Shown here one piece after another: positions 37,258 through 44,875 of a stretch of 64,000 nt of DNA. Where the stretch lies: contig NZ_AZUR01000001.1 of NCBI RefSeq assembly GCF_000527175.1, positions 2,146,501-2,210,500 on the forward strand. Reading direction: 5' to 3'. The notes below the pieces were generated by a model, which worked only from the letters and a program-made list of their open reading frames with translations, searched no databases and had not been told where the DNA came from. This DNA is from Pseudogulbenkiania sp. MAI-1 (lineage in GTDB: Bacteria > Pseudomonadota > Gammaproteobacteria > Burkholderiales > Chromobacteriaceae). A program made the position numbers and the translations under genes. Numbering within the stretch: the stretch's first letter is position 1; each line of letters opens with the position of its first letter.

Positions 37258-38427
37258 TTAGGCCGCTTGCTGGGCAGCTTGCTCGGCCTTCTGCACCGCT
37301 TGCAGGCTGAGCTTGCGCTGGTGGTCCCAGTACCACGCCGGGGCGTCCACCAGCGGGGTGATCTCGACCACCTTGATGACGGTGGAAAACTTGTGCAGCG
37401 TCGGCAGCGGTTCGCTGATGTCCAGGCCGTAGTCGCGCAGGCTCTTGGCGTGGCGGAAGAAGGTGGCGCGGGACATGAGGGCGCGGACGTTCTCGCCGCG
37501 CAGGAAGGCGGCGGCGGTGACGCGCACCGGGGCCGGGAGGTCCTCCAGCTGGAAGCGGGTGACGTCGGCCTTGGTGCGGGCCAGCAGCGGGTCGACCTCA
37601 CCCGCGAAGAGGTTGACGAGCTTGGTCATGGTGATGTCTCCGAGGAAACGCAGTGAGTTGTCACGCAACATGAGGCGGGAGGCTTCGAGTTCGAGCCGGA
37701 CGATGCCTTGCTGATTACAGAACTGATAAACGGGGTCGGATTCAATTTCGGAACGTGGGCGCCCGTGACGGTGCACGAGCATTTCAGGGGCCTTCAGGTA
37801 GGCCTTGAGGTACTTCCGGCCTCCCTTGGTGCCCCATACGACGGTGGTCTCCCCTGCCCGGCCGCGCTTGACCTTGGAGAGCGATTGCGTGGCGAGCCAG
37901 TCAATCATGGCTTGGGCGTTGGCCGCCGAGCCGGTGGCGTAGTTGCGCGTCAGGTGCAGGGTGGAGACGCTGGCACCGGTCCATTCGGTGATCTGGCCGG
38001 TCTTGATGTCGTAGTCAGACGGGTCTTGCTTTGCCACCTCTTCACCGGCGGTAAAAGGGGGCAAACCAAGCTCAGCCAGAATGCGGTTGATGCGGTCGAG
38101 GGTGGCGTCGAAGTCCAGGTTGAACAGGTTGTCGGGGCGACCGAAGCGGCCCACGTTGCCTTCGAACTCGACGCGTCGACCATCGCAACGGACGATGTAC
38201 AGGGAGTCGAAGGAGCCCTCGAAGTGGCGGCGGCTGACGCTGATGTACTCGGGTTTCAGCGTGCCGTCCTCGAACTCCTCGAACTCGCCAGCTTCGTTGC
38301 GGGCGTATTTGCAGACCCAGCCGCTATCGACCATCGGCAGCTTTTCGAACTCGTTGGTGTCGAGGTCGAAGCGCAGCTGGTGCGACTGGCTGATGCGGAT
38401 GAAGTCGACAAATACGCCTTGCATCAA
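37258..38427 (-). CDS. phage replication initiation protein (gene II/X family)
   Basis: This 389-aa protein begins VFVDFIRISQSHQ, the conserved opening of the phage/plasmid replication protein II/X family, followed by YISVSRRHFEGSFDSL and VRCDGRRVEFEGNVGRF. It nicks the plus strand to start rolling-circle replication. The first gene of the family in this operon, it follows the SSB gene with an ATGA overlap and is separated from the major coat gene by 45 nt. Confidence 0.9.
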   Translation of the reverse strand: MMQGVFVDFIRISQSHQLRFDLDTNEFEKLPMVDSGWVCKYARNEAGEFEEFEDGTLKPEYISVSRRHFEGSFDSLYIVRCDGRRVEFEGNVGRFGRPDNLFNLDFDATLDRINRILAELGLPPFTAGEEVAKQDPSDYDIKTGQITEWTGASVSTLHLTRNYATGSAANAQAMIDWLATQSLSKVKRGRAGETTVVWGTKGGRKYLKAYLKAPEMLVHRHGRPRSEIESDPVYQFCNQQGIVRLELEASRLMLRDNSLRFLGDITMTKLVNLFAGEVDPLLARTKADVTRFQLEDLPAPVRVTAAAFLRGENVRALMSRATFFRHAKSLRDYGLDISEPLPTLHKFSTVIKVVEITPLVDAPAWYWDHQRKLSLQAVQKAEQAAQQAA

Positions 38428-38753
38428 TGAACCCCTGCGGCCTTGTCGAGCTTGTAGGGGATGGCGACCTTGTAGTCCTGCACGTAGCCCTCGAGGCCCT
38501 TGCCGAACTTGTCCAGGCGCTGGCCGAGCACGAGCTCGACTTCGCAGGGGTACGGCAGGGTCAGGAACTTGGCGACGGCGGTTTCGTCGATCGGCAATTC
38601 GCTGATCTGGAAGCCAGCGGCCATCTTGTTGAAGGCCTCCGAGGAAACGTTCTCTTCAGGGCGCAGGACACGAACGAAGTGCATCTCGAACGGCTTGCCG
38701 GTTTTCTTGGCTTTGCCGTTCATCTTCACGACGGCGATGGCGGGGACTCTCAT
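38424..38753 (-). CDS. phage ssDNA-binding protein (gene V-like)
   Basis: This 109-aa protein has an OB-fold-like pattern with FEMHFVRVLRPEE and YPCEVELVLGQRLDKFGKG and sits directly upstream of the replication gene with an ATGA overlap, which is the gene V position. It should coat the single-stranded genome before export. Sequence similarity between such proteins is weak, so position carries much of this call. Confidence 0.75.
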   Translation of the reverse strand: MRVPAIAVVKMNGKAKKTGKPFEMHFVRVLRPEENVSSEAFNKMAAGFQISELPIDETAVAKFLTLPYPCEVELVLGQRLDKFGKGLEGYVQDYKVAIPYKLDKAAGVH

Positions 38754-38962
38754 GACGGGGACCTTTCAGTAATGGACGAAGTCGGGACACCAACACCATC
38801 GAGGGTGAGAACGTAGGAGCCCACAACAGGGGAAAAAAACAGAAAGCACTGATGGCCGTGCCTCTGGAAAATCTGCTGGTAAGAACGGCGATAACGCGGC
38901 AACTGGAAAGACATGCCCGAAGCGGGGATGGCAAAGATGAGCTTGATCATGGCCGGGCTCAC
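38750..38962 (-). CDS. small early phage protein, unknown function
   Basis: This 70-aa protein overlaps both neighbours by 4 nt (ATGA), a sign that it is genuinely translated. It begins MIKLIFAIPASGMSF, has a central basic stretch (RYRRSYQQIFQRHG) and no membrane helix that I trust. No homologue was recognised. It belongs to the early block driven from the operator region at 39262-39308. Confidence 0.55.
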   Translation of the reverse strand: MSPAMIKLIFAIPASGMSFQLPRYRRSYQQIFQRHGHQCFLFFSPVVGSYVLTLDGVGVPTSSITERSPS

Positions 38963-39228
38963 TCGGAATCCAAGGAATCATGACGAGCCATCAGGGCGTC
39001 ACGCTTCGAGACAAAGGACGCGATAGACGAAACGAAGGCATCAGCGGGAACGTCCGTGTCTGTGCCATTGACAGAACGACCCAAACAGCGAGCCATCGCC
39101 GAAAGTTCATCATCCATCCGGCAAATTTTCTCGAAGAGAAGATGACCAAGCTCATGGCGGTTAGGGCCATAGGCGGAAGCATCGAACGGAACACGCGGGG
39201 ACTTACAGCTGCTAACGTCGGTGGACAT
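38959..39228 (-). CDS. small early phage protein, unknown function
   Basis: This 89-aa, polar, acidic protein has a helical centre (ELGHLLFEKICRMDDELSAM). It is the first gene of the minus-strand early operon, starting 33 nt from the operator region, and overlaps the next gene by 4 nt. It might be a regulatory or replication helper. Nothing in it was recognised. Confidence 0.55.
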   Translation of the reverse strand: MSTDVSSCKSPRVPFDASAYGPNRHELGHLLFEKICRMDDELSAMARCLGRSVNGTDTDVPADAFVSSIASFVSKRDALMARHDSLDSE

Positions 39229-39261
39229 GCTGGCCTCCTGCTAAAATTGAAGAAACATCGA

Positions 39262-39308
39262 TGTTCTCAAGTGAGAACAAACTAATGATATGTTCCCACT
39301 TGAGAACA
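39262..39308. promoter_or_regulatory. paired operators between the phage repressor and early genes
   Basis: Operator 1 is TGTTCTC-AAGT-GAGAACA (39262-39279), a perfect dyad. Operator 2 is TGTTCCC-ACTT-GAGAACA (39291-39308), the same dyad with one mismatch. Their centres are 29 bp apart. They separate the repressor gene (plus, from 39323) from the early operon (minus, from 39228), as RstR-type operators do. Confidence 0.75.
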
Positions 39309-39322
39309 CGCAAGGAGAAAAA

Positions 39323-39763
39323 ATGCTCACGTCACGGGATTACCTAGAAAAGGCACTGGCCAAGCTGGGAGATATAAGCGACCTGAAGAAAGCCGAGCTG
39401 CTCAAAGTAGGCAGATCGAGCCTGAGCCAGTATCGAAGTGGCGAGCGCATCATGGATGACTTCGCCTGCATCATGGTGGCCACCGAGCTGGGGATTGACC
39501 CGCTAGCGGTGATCTATGCCGCCAACTATGAGCGCGAAAGGAACGTCGAGAGGAAAAGCGCGTGGGAGGATTTTCGGAAAAAGCTCGGCGTGATGGGAGT
39601 GGCCGGGCTGCTGGTGATGGGGATGGCGGGAACTCCCCCCAAGGCTGAGGCGATTGTTTTAAACAAATCAATTACTTCAGTTGATAGCAAATCTATATTA
39701 TGTCAAATTACGTCGCCAGATTCGCAGGCGCTTGGCGGCCCTGTTTGGCATATTGCATCCTAA
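39323..39763 (+). CDS. phage repressor-like DNA-binding protein
   Basis: This 146-aa protein starts at ATG 39323 (AAGGAG 7 nt upstream; an in-frame start at 39290 is inside an operator). It has a helix-turn-helix-like region, KAELLKVGRSSLSQYRSGERIMDDFACIMVATEL, of the kind seen in DUF3693 phage regulators, and a hydrophobic C-terminal segment (VMGVAGLLVMGMAG). It lies next to two operator dyads, so it is the likely immunity repressor. Its final codons read through the right attachment site into the second phage stump, so its C-terminus differs from that in circular phage DNA. Confidence 0.72.
   Translation: MLTSRDYLEKALAKLGDISDLKKAELLKVGRSSLSQYRSGERIMDDFACIMVATELGIDPLAVIYAANYERERNVERKSAWEDFRKKLGVMGVAGLLVMGMAGTPPKAEAIVLNKSITSVDSKSILCQITSPDSQALGGPVWHIAS
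39681..39708 (+). other. right attachment site (phage XerC arm, dif-like)
   Basis: The site has XerC arm TTGATAGCAAA, centre TCTATA and XerD arm TTATGTCAAAT. The centre and XerD arm are identical to the left site at 32704-32731; the XerC arm is degenerate, as in phage attP sites. Nineteen bases (AATCTATATTATGTCAAAT) are shared directly. It separates the intact prophage from the next phage remnant. Confidence 0.8.
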
Positions 39764-39999
39764 TGCTTTTATGCTGCATGGATAGACAGAGACTACCCTA
39801 CGCCAAATTCAAGCACGACCCGGACAAGCTTCTCCGGGTCGTTTTGTTTCCGGGCGACCCCGCCGAGGTCTGCAAGGAACTGGGCTGCACGCTCGCACAG
39901 CTACGGCGCTGGCAGACCGGCGCCGAGGCCGTTCCCCGGTGTCAAGCGACACGAGGATTTGACCCCCTGGCGACATCTGGAATTGACCCCCAGGGTTAA

Positions 40000-40788
40000 T
40001 CAACTAGTTGATGTAATCGGTTCGGCCGCCGCCTTCTGCAGCAGGCCGCTCCGTCGCTTGTCGCGTAGCCGGTAACTATCTCCCCGGATCGTGACCACCT
40101 GGCTGTGATGCAGCAGCCGATCCAGGATGGCCGTTGCCACCACTGCGTCACCAAACACTTGGCCCCATTCCCCCACCGGGCGGTTGCTGGTGATCAGTAG
40201 GCTTGCCCGCTCATAGCGCCGCGAGACCAGCTGGAAGAACAGGTGCGCTGCCGCCGGCTCCAGCGGCAGGTAGCCCAATTCATCGACGATCAGCAGCTTG
40301 GGTTTCGATAGCTGCAACAGCTTCTCCTCCAAGCGCCCATCGGCATGCGCCTTCGTCAGTCCAGCCATCAGAGACGCAGCAGAACTGAACAGCACCGTGT
40401 AACCCCGTTCTACCGCCTCACGCCCGAGTGCTACCGCCAAATGCGTCTTGCCGACTCCGGGCGGTCCCAGCAGCAACAACGCTTGACCGTGGCCAATCCA
40501 GCGCCCGGTGGCCAAATCCCGGACCTGGCCGGGATCAATCGACGGCTGCGCATCGAAGTCGAAGCCCTCCAGCGTGCGTACACAGGGGAATCGAGCCAGC
40601 TTCATCCCCATCTGGATGCGTCGCGTATCGCGCCGGGCCACCTCTCGCTCGGCCAGGAGCAGCAGCGCTTCGCGCAGTGTCATTTGGGCACGGCTCGCTT
40701 CGTCCAGCAGGCTATCCAGCTGATCCCGGATCGCCGTCAAGTGCAGCCGGGTCAACAGTTCTTCCAGTCGGTCGGGTTCGATCATCAC
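40000..40788 (-). CDS. istB: IS21-family helper ATPase IstB
   Basis: This 262-aa AAA+ ATPase has Walker A GPPGVGKTHLAVALG near 109-123, Walker B LLIVDELGYLPLE near 165-178 and the conserved LITSNRPVGEWG. In IS21-type transposition it assists IstA by selecting and remodelling target DNA. It overlaps istA by 4 nt, which gives the usual coupled translation. Confidence 0.96.
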   Translation of the reverse strand: MMIEPDRLEELLTRLHLTAIRDQLDSLLDEASRAQMTLREALLLLAEREVARRDTRRIQMGMKLARFPCVRTLEGFDFDAQPSIDPGQVRDLATGRWIGHGQALLLLGPPGVGKTHLAVALGREAVERGYTVLFSSAASLMAGLTKAHADGRLEEKLLQLSKPKLLIVDELGYLPLEPAAAHLFFQLVSRRYERASLLITSNRPVGEWGQVFGDAVVATAILDRLLHHSQVVTIRGDSYRLRDKRRSGLLQKAAAEPITSTS

Positions 40789-42002
40789 CAGCCCCCTCCG
40801 ACCAATTCCTCATACTCTGCCAGCGGGCGCAGCAAAGCGCCGCCGTGTGGCGGGACCGGCTCGGATAGCGGCGGCACGACCCCAAGCAGATGGGCGCGGT
40901 CAATTTGCCGTCCGCGACTGCCGGCCAACTCGGCGTGATGCGCTACTTCCTGGCCGGCGTAATGGACCGTCACCGTGCCTGCTCGTACAACGACCGTGAC
41001 CATCTCGCCGATCAGCCGCCAGGGCACGCTGTAGGCATTAGTATCGAGCTCGACACAGCCTTCGGCATTGACGCGACGGATCAGCTCCCGCACTTGCAGG
41101 AACGGCACTATGCCGGCAACAGGACGCAGATGCGGACGTTCGCCGTCGAACCGCTCCTTGGGCGCCATGCCGGTCGTCCCGTGGATGCGGGTATCGGCCA
41201 CCTCCCGCTGCCAGCGGGTCAAGTGAGCCTCCAATGCGGCCCAGCTCTCGAATGTGTAACCGGCGATAGCATTCTTCTTCACATAGCCAACGCCGTTCTC
41301 GGTCTTGCCCTTGGTGCGCGCACGGAACGGCGCGCAGGCCTTCACGCGCACATCCCAATGCCGGCAGAACGCCTCGAAGCGGCTATTGAAGCGGACCTGC
41401 CGGGTCTGCATGTCGTGCTCGACCACGAGGGCCTTGGCGTTATCGATCAGCAGAGTCTGCACCCGTCCACCGAAGTGCTCGAACGCCGCTTCGATACCGC
41501 CAAACCAAGCACTCTGCCGTTCGTGACGGAATGGGCAAACAAAGCCACGGCGCGAGTAGCCAAGCGTCGCCACGAACAGGTACACACGCACCAGTTCGCC
41601 ACCGATCTGGATGCGCACTTGGCCGAAGTCGATCTGCATCTGCTCGCCAGGAGCAGTCTCGAACCGGATCGTCGCTCGCCGGCTGGCTTCAAGCTCCTGC
41701 CGATATGGCCGGCAGGCGCGTTCAACGGTGCGCAGGCTGGTGGCAATACCGTGTTCCTTAGCCAGCAGCTGACGCACCACGTCGCAGTTGCCCTTGTGCG
41801 TTAGAAACTGCTCACGTAGCCAGGCCTCGTGCCCGGTGAGCACGCCGCTGCGTTGCGGCTGCTGGTATGGCACCGGGCCGCCGGCACGCAAATAGTGCCG
41901 CACGGTATTTCGGGCGATTCCCAGCGTCTTGGCAATCCGCTTCGCCCCCCAGCCGGATTGCCCCAGTCGAACGATTGCCGTTACTGCTTCCGGCTCCAAC
42001 AT
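40785..42002 (-). CDS. istA: IS21-family transposase IstA
   Basis: I place the start at MLEPEAV (42002), giving 405 aa; an upstream reading extends to 42083. An N-terminal helix-turn-helix (GWGAKRIAKTLGIARNTVRHYL) precedes a DDE-type rve core with PGEQMQIDFGQV (first Asp), LLIDNAKALV (second Asp) and the later Glu in KGKTENGVGYVKK. It cuts and joins the IS ends. No frameshift is seen, so it may be active. Confidence 0.95.
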   Translation of the reverse strand: MLEPEAVTAIVRLGQSGWGAKRIAKTLGIARNTVRHYLRAGGPVPYQQPQRSGVLTGHEAWLREQFLTHKGNCDVVRQLLAKEHGIATSLRTVERACRPYRQELEASRRATIRFETAPGEQMQIDFGQVRIQIGGELVRVYLFVATLGYSRRGFVCPFRHERQSAWFGGIEAAFEHFGGRVQTLLIDNAKALVVEHDMQTRQVRFNSRFEAFCRHWDVRVKACAPFRARTKGKTENGVGYVKKNAIAGYTFESWAALEAHLTRWQREVADTRIHGTTGMAPKERFDGERPHLRPVAGIVPFLQVRELIRRVNAEGCVELDTNAYSVPWRLIGEMVTVVVRAGTVTVHYAGQEVAHHAELAGSRGRQIDRAHLLGVVPPLSEPVPPHGGALLRPLAEYEELVGGGW

Positions 42003-42226
42003 CTCCCGTACTCCACAAACCTCACGGGGTACAGGATGACTCGCTGAATACTGCGTTTCCAACGACTGCCTCCTTGCAAACAAGGGGGTCAGTTCTTCGT
42101 GTCGCTAGGGGGTCAATTTACGATGTCGCCTGACACCCGGCCCGTGTTCGCGTTCCTGCGGCTCTGGCGGCGCGCACCATAGGACCGCAGTTCGGCATCC
42201 ACTCAAGGGCAATGGGAATATCTCCA

Positions 42227-42790
42227 TCAGCCACCAAAGGCTCTACACCCTTCCTTGGCGAGAGCTTCTTGAGCATCTCGCAATCGCTGCAAATCATCCT
42301 GATAGGCTTTGTTGTTGTCGAGCCGGCGCTTCACACCATCACGGATCTGGCGAAGCTGCTGGCAGTCCGGCGCTGACTTGCTGGCCGTCATCCGACGATG
42401 TCGCGAAGGTGTCTGCCGCTTCAATTGCCGCTCCCGTTCCGCCGCCGCTTGAATACTGTCAAATTGCTGGCGGGCTTCAGCTATTGTCGAGTCGGCAAAA
42501 AAGGCCGCCGCCCGAGAGCCGGGCGGGCAACTGCCATCGAATACAAAGTGAAAACGCTGAAGGCGCGAGATATGACAAACCGTGACCATCCCCCGCTCAG
42601 GATTGTCTACCCCGCCGACATACCCTCCCCGCTCAGGCCGTTGCACTGCCAGTGAGCCTGCCGGGCAGCTGCCGGTGGTATACGTTACCGCACCGGTTTG
42701 GCCGTGCCGGCACCGCAGAACGGCGGTTTCTCCCGCACCGAGCGCCGATTCCATGCAGAGGCACAGGATCACCAGCCATATGATTTTCAT
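42227..42790 (-). CDS. exported Cys-containing protein of unknown function
   Basis: This 187-aa protein has a signal peptide (about 1-18, MKIIWLVILCLCMESALG), a DUF4124-like Cys pair region (CRHGQTGAVTYTTGSCPAGS), a second similar pair (CHISRLQRFHFVFDGSCPPGS) and a helical, Gln/Arg-rich C-terminus (QLRQIRDGVKRRLDNNKAYQDDL). It is probably periplasmic. It lies between the mobile region and typA on the minus strand. No function was recognised. Confidence 0.65.
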   Translation of the reverse strand: MKIIWLVILCLCMESALGAGETAVLRCRHGQTGAVTYTTGSCPAGSLAVQRPERGGYVGGVDNPERGMVTVCHISRLQRFHFVFDGSCPPGSRAAAFFADSTIAEARQQFDSIQAAAERERQLKRQTPSRHRRMTASKSAPDCQQLRQIRDGVKRRLDNNKAYQDDLQRLRDAQEALAKEGCRAFGG

Positions 42791-42888
42791 GCAAACTCCC
42801 TGAGCAAACAGTCTGCGGCACAGATTACACCATTGTCATTTTTCTGTCATACCGGCACGCCCTGCCCTGCGCATGCCCCTAAAACAAA

Positions 42889-42910
42889 AAAGCACCCCGT
42901 AGGGTGCTTT
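42889..42910. terminator. bidirectional terminator downstream of typA
   Basis: AAAGCACCC (42889-42897) pairs with GGGTGCTTT (42902-42910) around CGTA. A-run before and T-run after the stem fit a Rho-independent terminator for minus-strand typA, 30 nt past its stop. Confidence 0.85.
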
Positions 42911-42939
42911 GATTAAGCTTACGTGGATTTTTCCTCCAC

Positions 42940-44748
42940 TCAGGCCTTGGACATGCGACGGCGCTCATGCTCTTGCAGGTAACGCTTGCGCAGACGGATG
43001 GTCTGCGGGGTGATCTCGACGATTTCGTCGTCGTCGATGAATTCCACCGCAGATTCCAGCGTCAGCTTGATCGGAGTGGTCAGACGAACGGCTTCGTCGG
43101 TACCGGACGCACGCACGTTGGTCAGCTTCTTGCCCTTGAGCGGGTTGACCACCAGATCGTTGTCGCGGCTGTGAATGCCGATGATCATGCCTTCGTACAG
43201 TTTGTCACCCGGGCTCACGAACATGCGGCCGCGATCTTCCAGGTTCCACAGGGCGTAGGCTACGGCTTCGCCGTTGTCCTGCGAGATCAGCACGCCATTG
43301 TGACGGCCCGGCATGTCCGGTTTGACCGGAGCGTAGTCGTCGAACACGTGCGACATCAGGCCGGTGCCGCGAGTCATCGTCAGGAAGTCGCCCTGAAAGC
43401 CGATCAGGCCACGCGCCGGGATGTGGTATTCCAGGCGGGTACGACCCATGCCGTCCGATTCCATATTGGTCAGTTCGCCACGGCGGCGGCCCAGTTCTTC
43501 CATCACGGCGCCCTGGTGGCTGTCTTCCAGGTCGATGGTCAGGTTCTCGTACGGCTCGCACTTCTCGCCGTTGATCTCCTTGAACACCACGCGCGGCTTG
43601 CCCACAGCCAGCTCGAAGCCTTCGCGACGCATGTTTTCCAGCAGGATGGTCAGGTGCAGTTCACCACGACCAGAGACGCGGAACACATCGGCGTCTTCGG
43701 TGTCTTCGACGCGCAGCGCCACGTTGGTCAGCAGTTCCTTGGTCAGGCGGTCGCGGATCTGGCGCGAGGTCACGAACTTGCCCTCGGTGCCGGCGAGCGG
43801 CGAGGTGTTGACCATGAAGTCCATGGTCAGGGTCGGTTCGTCGACCGACAATACCGGCAGGCCAATCGGGGTATCGCGATCACAGATGGTCACGCCGATA
43901 CCGATGTCTTCGAGACCGGAGATGATCACGATGTCGCCAGCTTCGGCTTCCTGTACTTCGACACGCTCCAGGCCCTTGAAGCCCAGCACCTGGTTGATAC
44001 GGCCTTGCGCCACTTGTTCTTCGTGGTTCATCACCACCACGACCTGGCCCGGCTTGATGCGGCCGTTCAGGATACGGCCCAAACCCAGGCGGCCGGTGTA
44101 GGTGGAATAGTCCAGCGCCGAGATCTGCAGCTGCAGCGGAGCATCCGCATCGCCGGCCGGGATCGGCACGTGCTTGAGGATGGTATCGAACAGCGGGCGC
44201 ATGTTGTCGGACTCGTCTTCCAGCTCGTACTTGGCGAAACCGGACAGGCCCGAGGCGTAGATGATCGGGAAATCGAGCTGCTCGTCGGTGGCGCCCAGCT
44301 TGTCGAACAGGTCGAAGGTCTGGTCCACCACCCAGTCCGGACGGGAGCCCGGGCGGTCGATCTTGTTGATCACCACGATCGGACGCAGCCCCAAAGCCAG
44401 CGCCTTCTTGGTCACGAAGCGGGTCTGCGGCATCGGGCCTTCGACGGCGTCGACCAGCAGCACCACACCGTCCACCATGCCCAGTACGCGTTCTACTTCG
44501 CCACCGAAGTCGGCGTGCCCCGGGGTGTCGACGATGTTGATGTGGACACCTTCGTAGTTGATCGCGGTGTTCTTGGCCAGAATGGTAATGCCGCGTTCTT
44601 TTTCGAGGTCGTTGCTATCCATCACGCGCTCAGCCACCTGCTGGTTTTCGCGGAAGGTACCGGCCTGACGCAGGAGTTGGTCGACCAGGGTGGTTTTGCC
44701 GTGGTCAACGTGGGCAATAATGGCGATGTTGCGAATCTGTCGGGTCAT
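42940..44748 (-). CDS. typA: ribosome-associated GTPase TypA/BipA
   Basis: This 602-aa translational GTPase starts at MTRQIRNIAIIAHVDHGKTT (44748), which fits the family start better than the longer reading to 44775. G1 AHVDHGKTT, G3 DTPGHADF and G4 NKIDRPGSR are present. The EF-G-like domains III and V and the TypA-specific C-terminal domain (QDNGEAVAYALWNLEDRGRM region) follow. It binds ribosomes and aids 50S assembly and stress adaptation. Confidence 0.97.
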   Translation of the reverse strand: MTRQIRNIAIIAHVDHGKTTLVDQLLRQAGTFRENQQVAERVMDSNDLEKERGITILAKNTAINYEGVHINIVDTPGHADFGGEVERVLGMVDGVVLLVDAVEGPMPQTRFVTKKALALGLRPIVVINKIDRPGSRPDWVVDQTFDLFDKLGATDEQLDFPIIYASGLSGFAKYELEDESDNMRPLFDTILKHVPIPAGDADAPLQLQISALDYSTYTGRLGLGRILNGRIKPGQVVVVMNHEEQVAQGRINQVLGFKGLERVEVQEAEAGDIVIISGLEDIGIGVTICDRDTPIGLPVLSVDEPTLTMDFMVNTSPLAGTEGKFVTSRQIRDRLTKELLTNVALRVEDTEDADVFRVSGRGELHLTILLENMRREGFELAVGKPRVVFKEINGEKCEPYENLTIDLEDSHQGAVMEELGRRRGELTNMESDGMGRTRLEYHIPARGLIGFQGDFLTMTRGTGLMSHVFDDYAPVKPDMPGRHNGVLISQDNGEAVAYALWNLEDRGRMFVSPGDKLYEGMIIGIHSRDNDLVVNPLKGKKLTNVRASGTDEAVRLTTPIKLTLESAVEFIDDDEIVEITPQTIRLRKRYLQEHERRRMSKA

Positions 44749-44875
44749 GTCTTTGGACGAGAACGGAAAAATCACAAGATTCTAGCACGACATCCCCACT
44801 CTCTCACAGGGCCAAACACGACTTTCGGAGCGGTTTTGGCTACACTCCAGAGCAAAACGAACAAGGAGCAGGAAA

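Larger units (their letters stand above)
32715..39691. mobile_element. filamentous (inovirus-type) prophage integrated at dif
   Basis: This unit of about 6.98 kb runs between the exchange points of two dif-like sites. The minus strand holds, in transcription order, two small early genes, an ssDNA-binding protein, a replication initiator, the major coat protein, two small minor coat candidates, a TspB-like adsorption protein, a DUF2523 minor coat protein, a Zot-type assembly ATPase and a small membrane protein. The plus strand holds a repressor at the right end and a small protein at the left. There is no integrase, secretin or transposase; entry by host XerCD follows from the ends. Module order and size match known inoviruses such as CTXphi and the RSS phages. 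Confidence 0.9.
39940..42135. mobile_element. complete IS21-family insertion sequence (2196 bp)
   Basis: The ends are TGTCAAGCGACA on the left and, on the opposite strand at the right, TGTCAGGCGACA. Inside each end a second motif (TTGACCCCC) is repeated twice, as usual for IS21. It is flanked by the 5-bp direct repeat CCCGG (39935-39939 and 42136-42140). It carries istA and istB in overlapping frames on the minus strand, and both are intact. Confidence 0.95.
39778..42205 (+). pseudogene. second phage copy of the dif-proximal gene, split by IS21
   Basis: The first part (39778-39939) encodes a close but diverged copy of the start of the gene at 32800, with MDRQRLPYAKFKHD against MDRPRFPYATFKHD. 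The sequence then breaks at the IS element and resumes at 42136 (PVFAFLRLWRR) before losing frame and similarity near 42200. It is the stump of a related filamentous phage that was inserted in tandem; the rest has been deleted. Confidence 0.8.

Noticed and set aside
39262..39308. LexA boxes in the phage control region
   Set aside because: Gram-negative LexA boxes read CTGT-N8-ACAG; the arms here (GTTCTC/GAGAAC) do not match and fit a phage repressor dyad instead.
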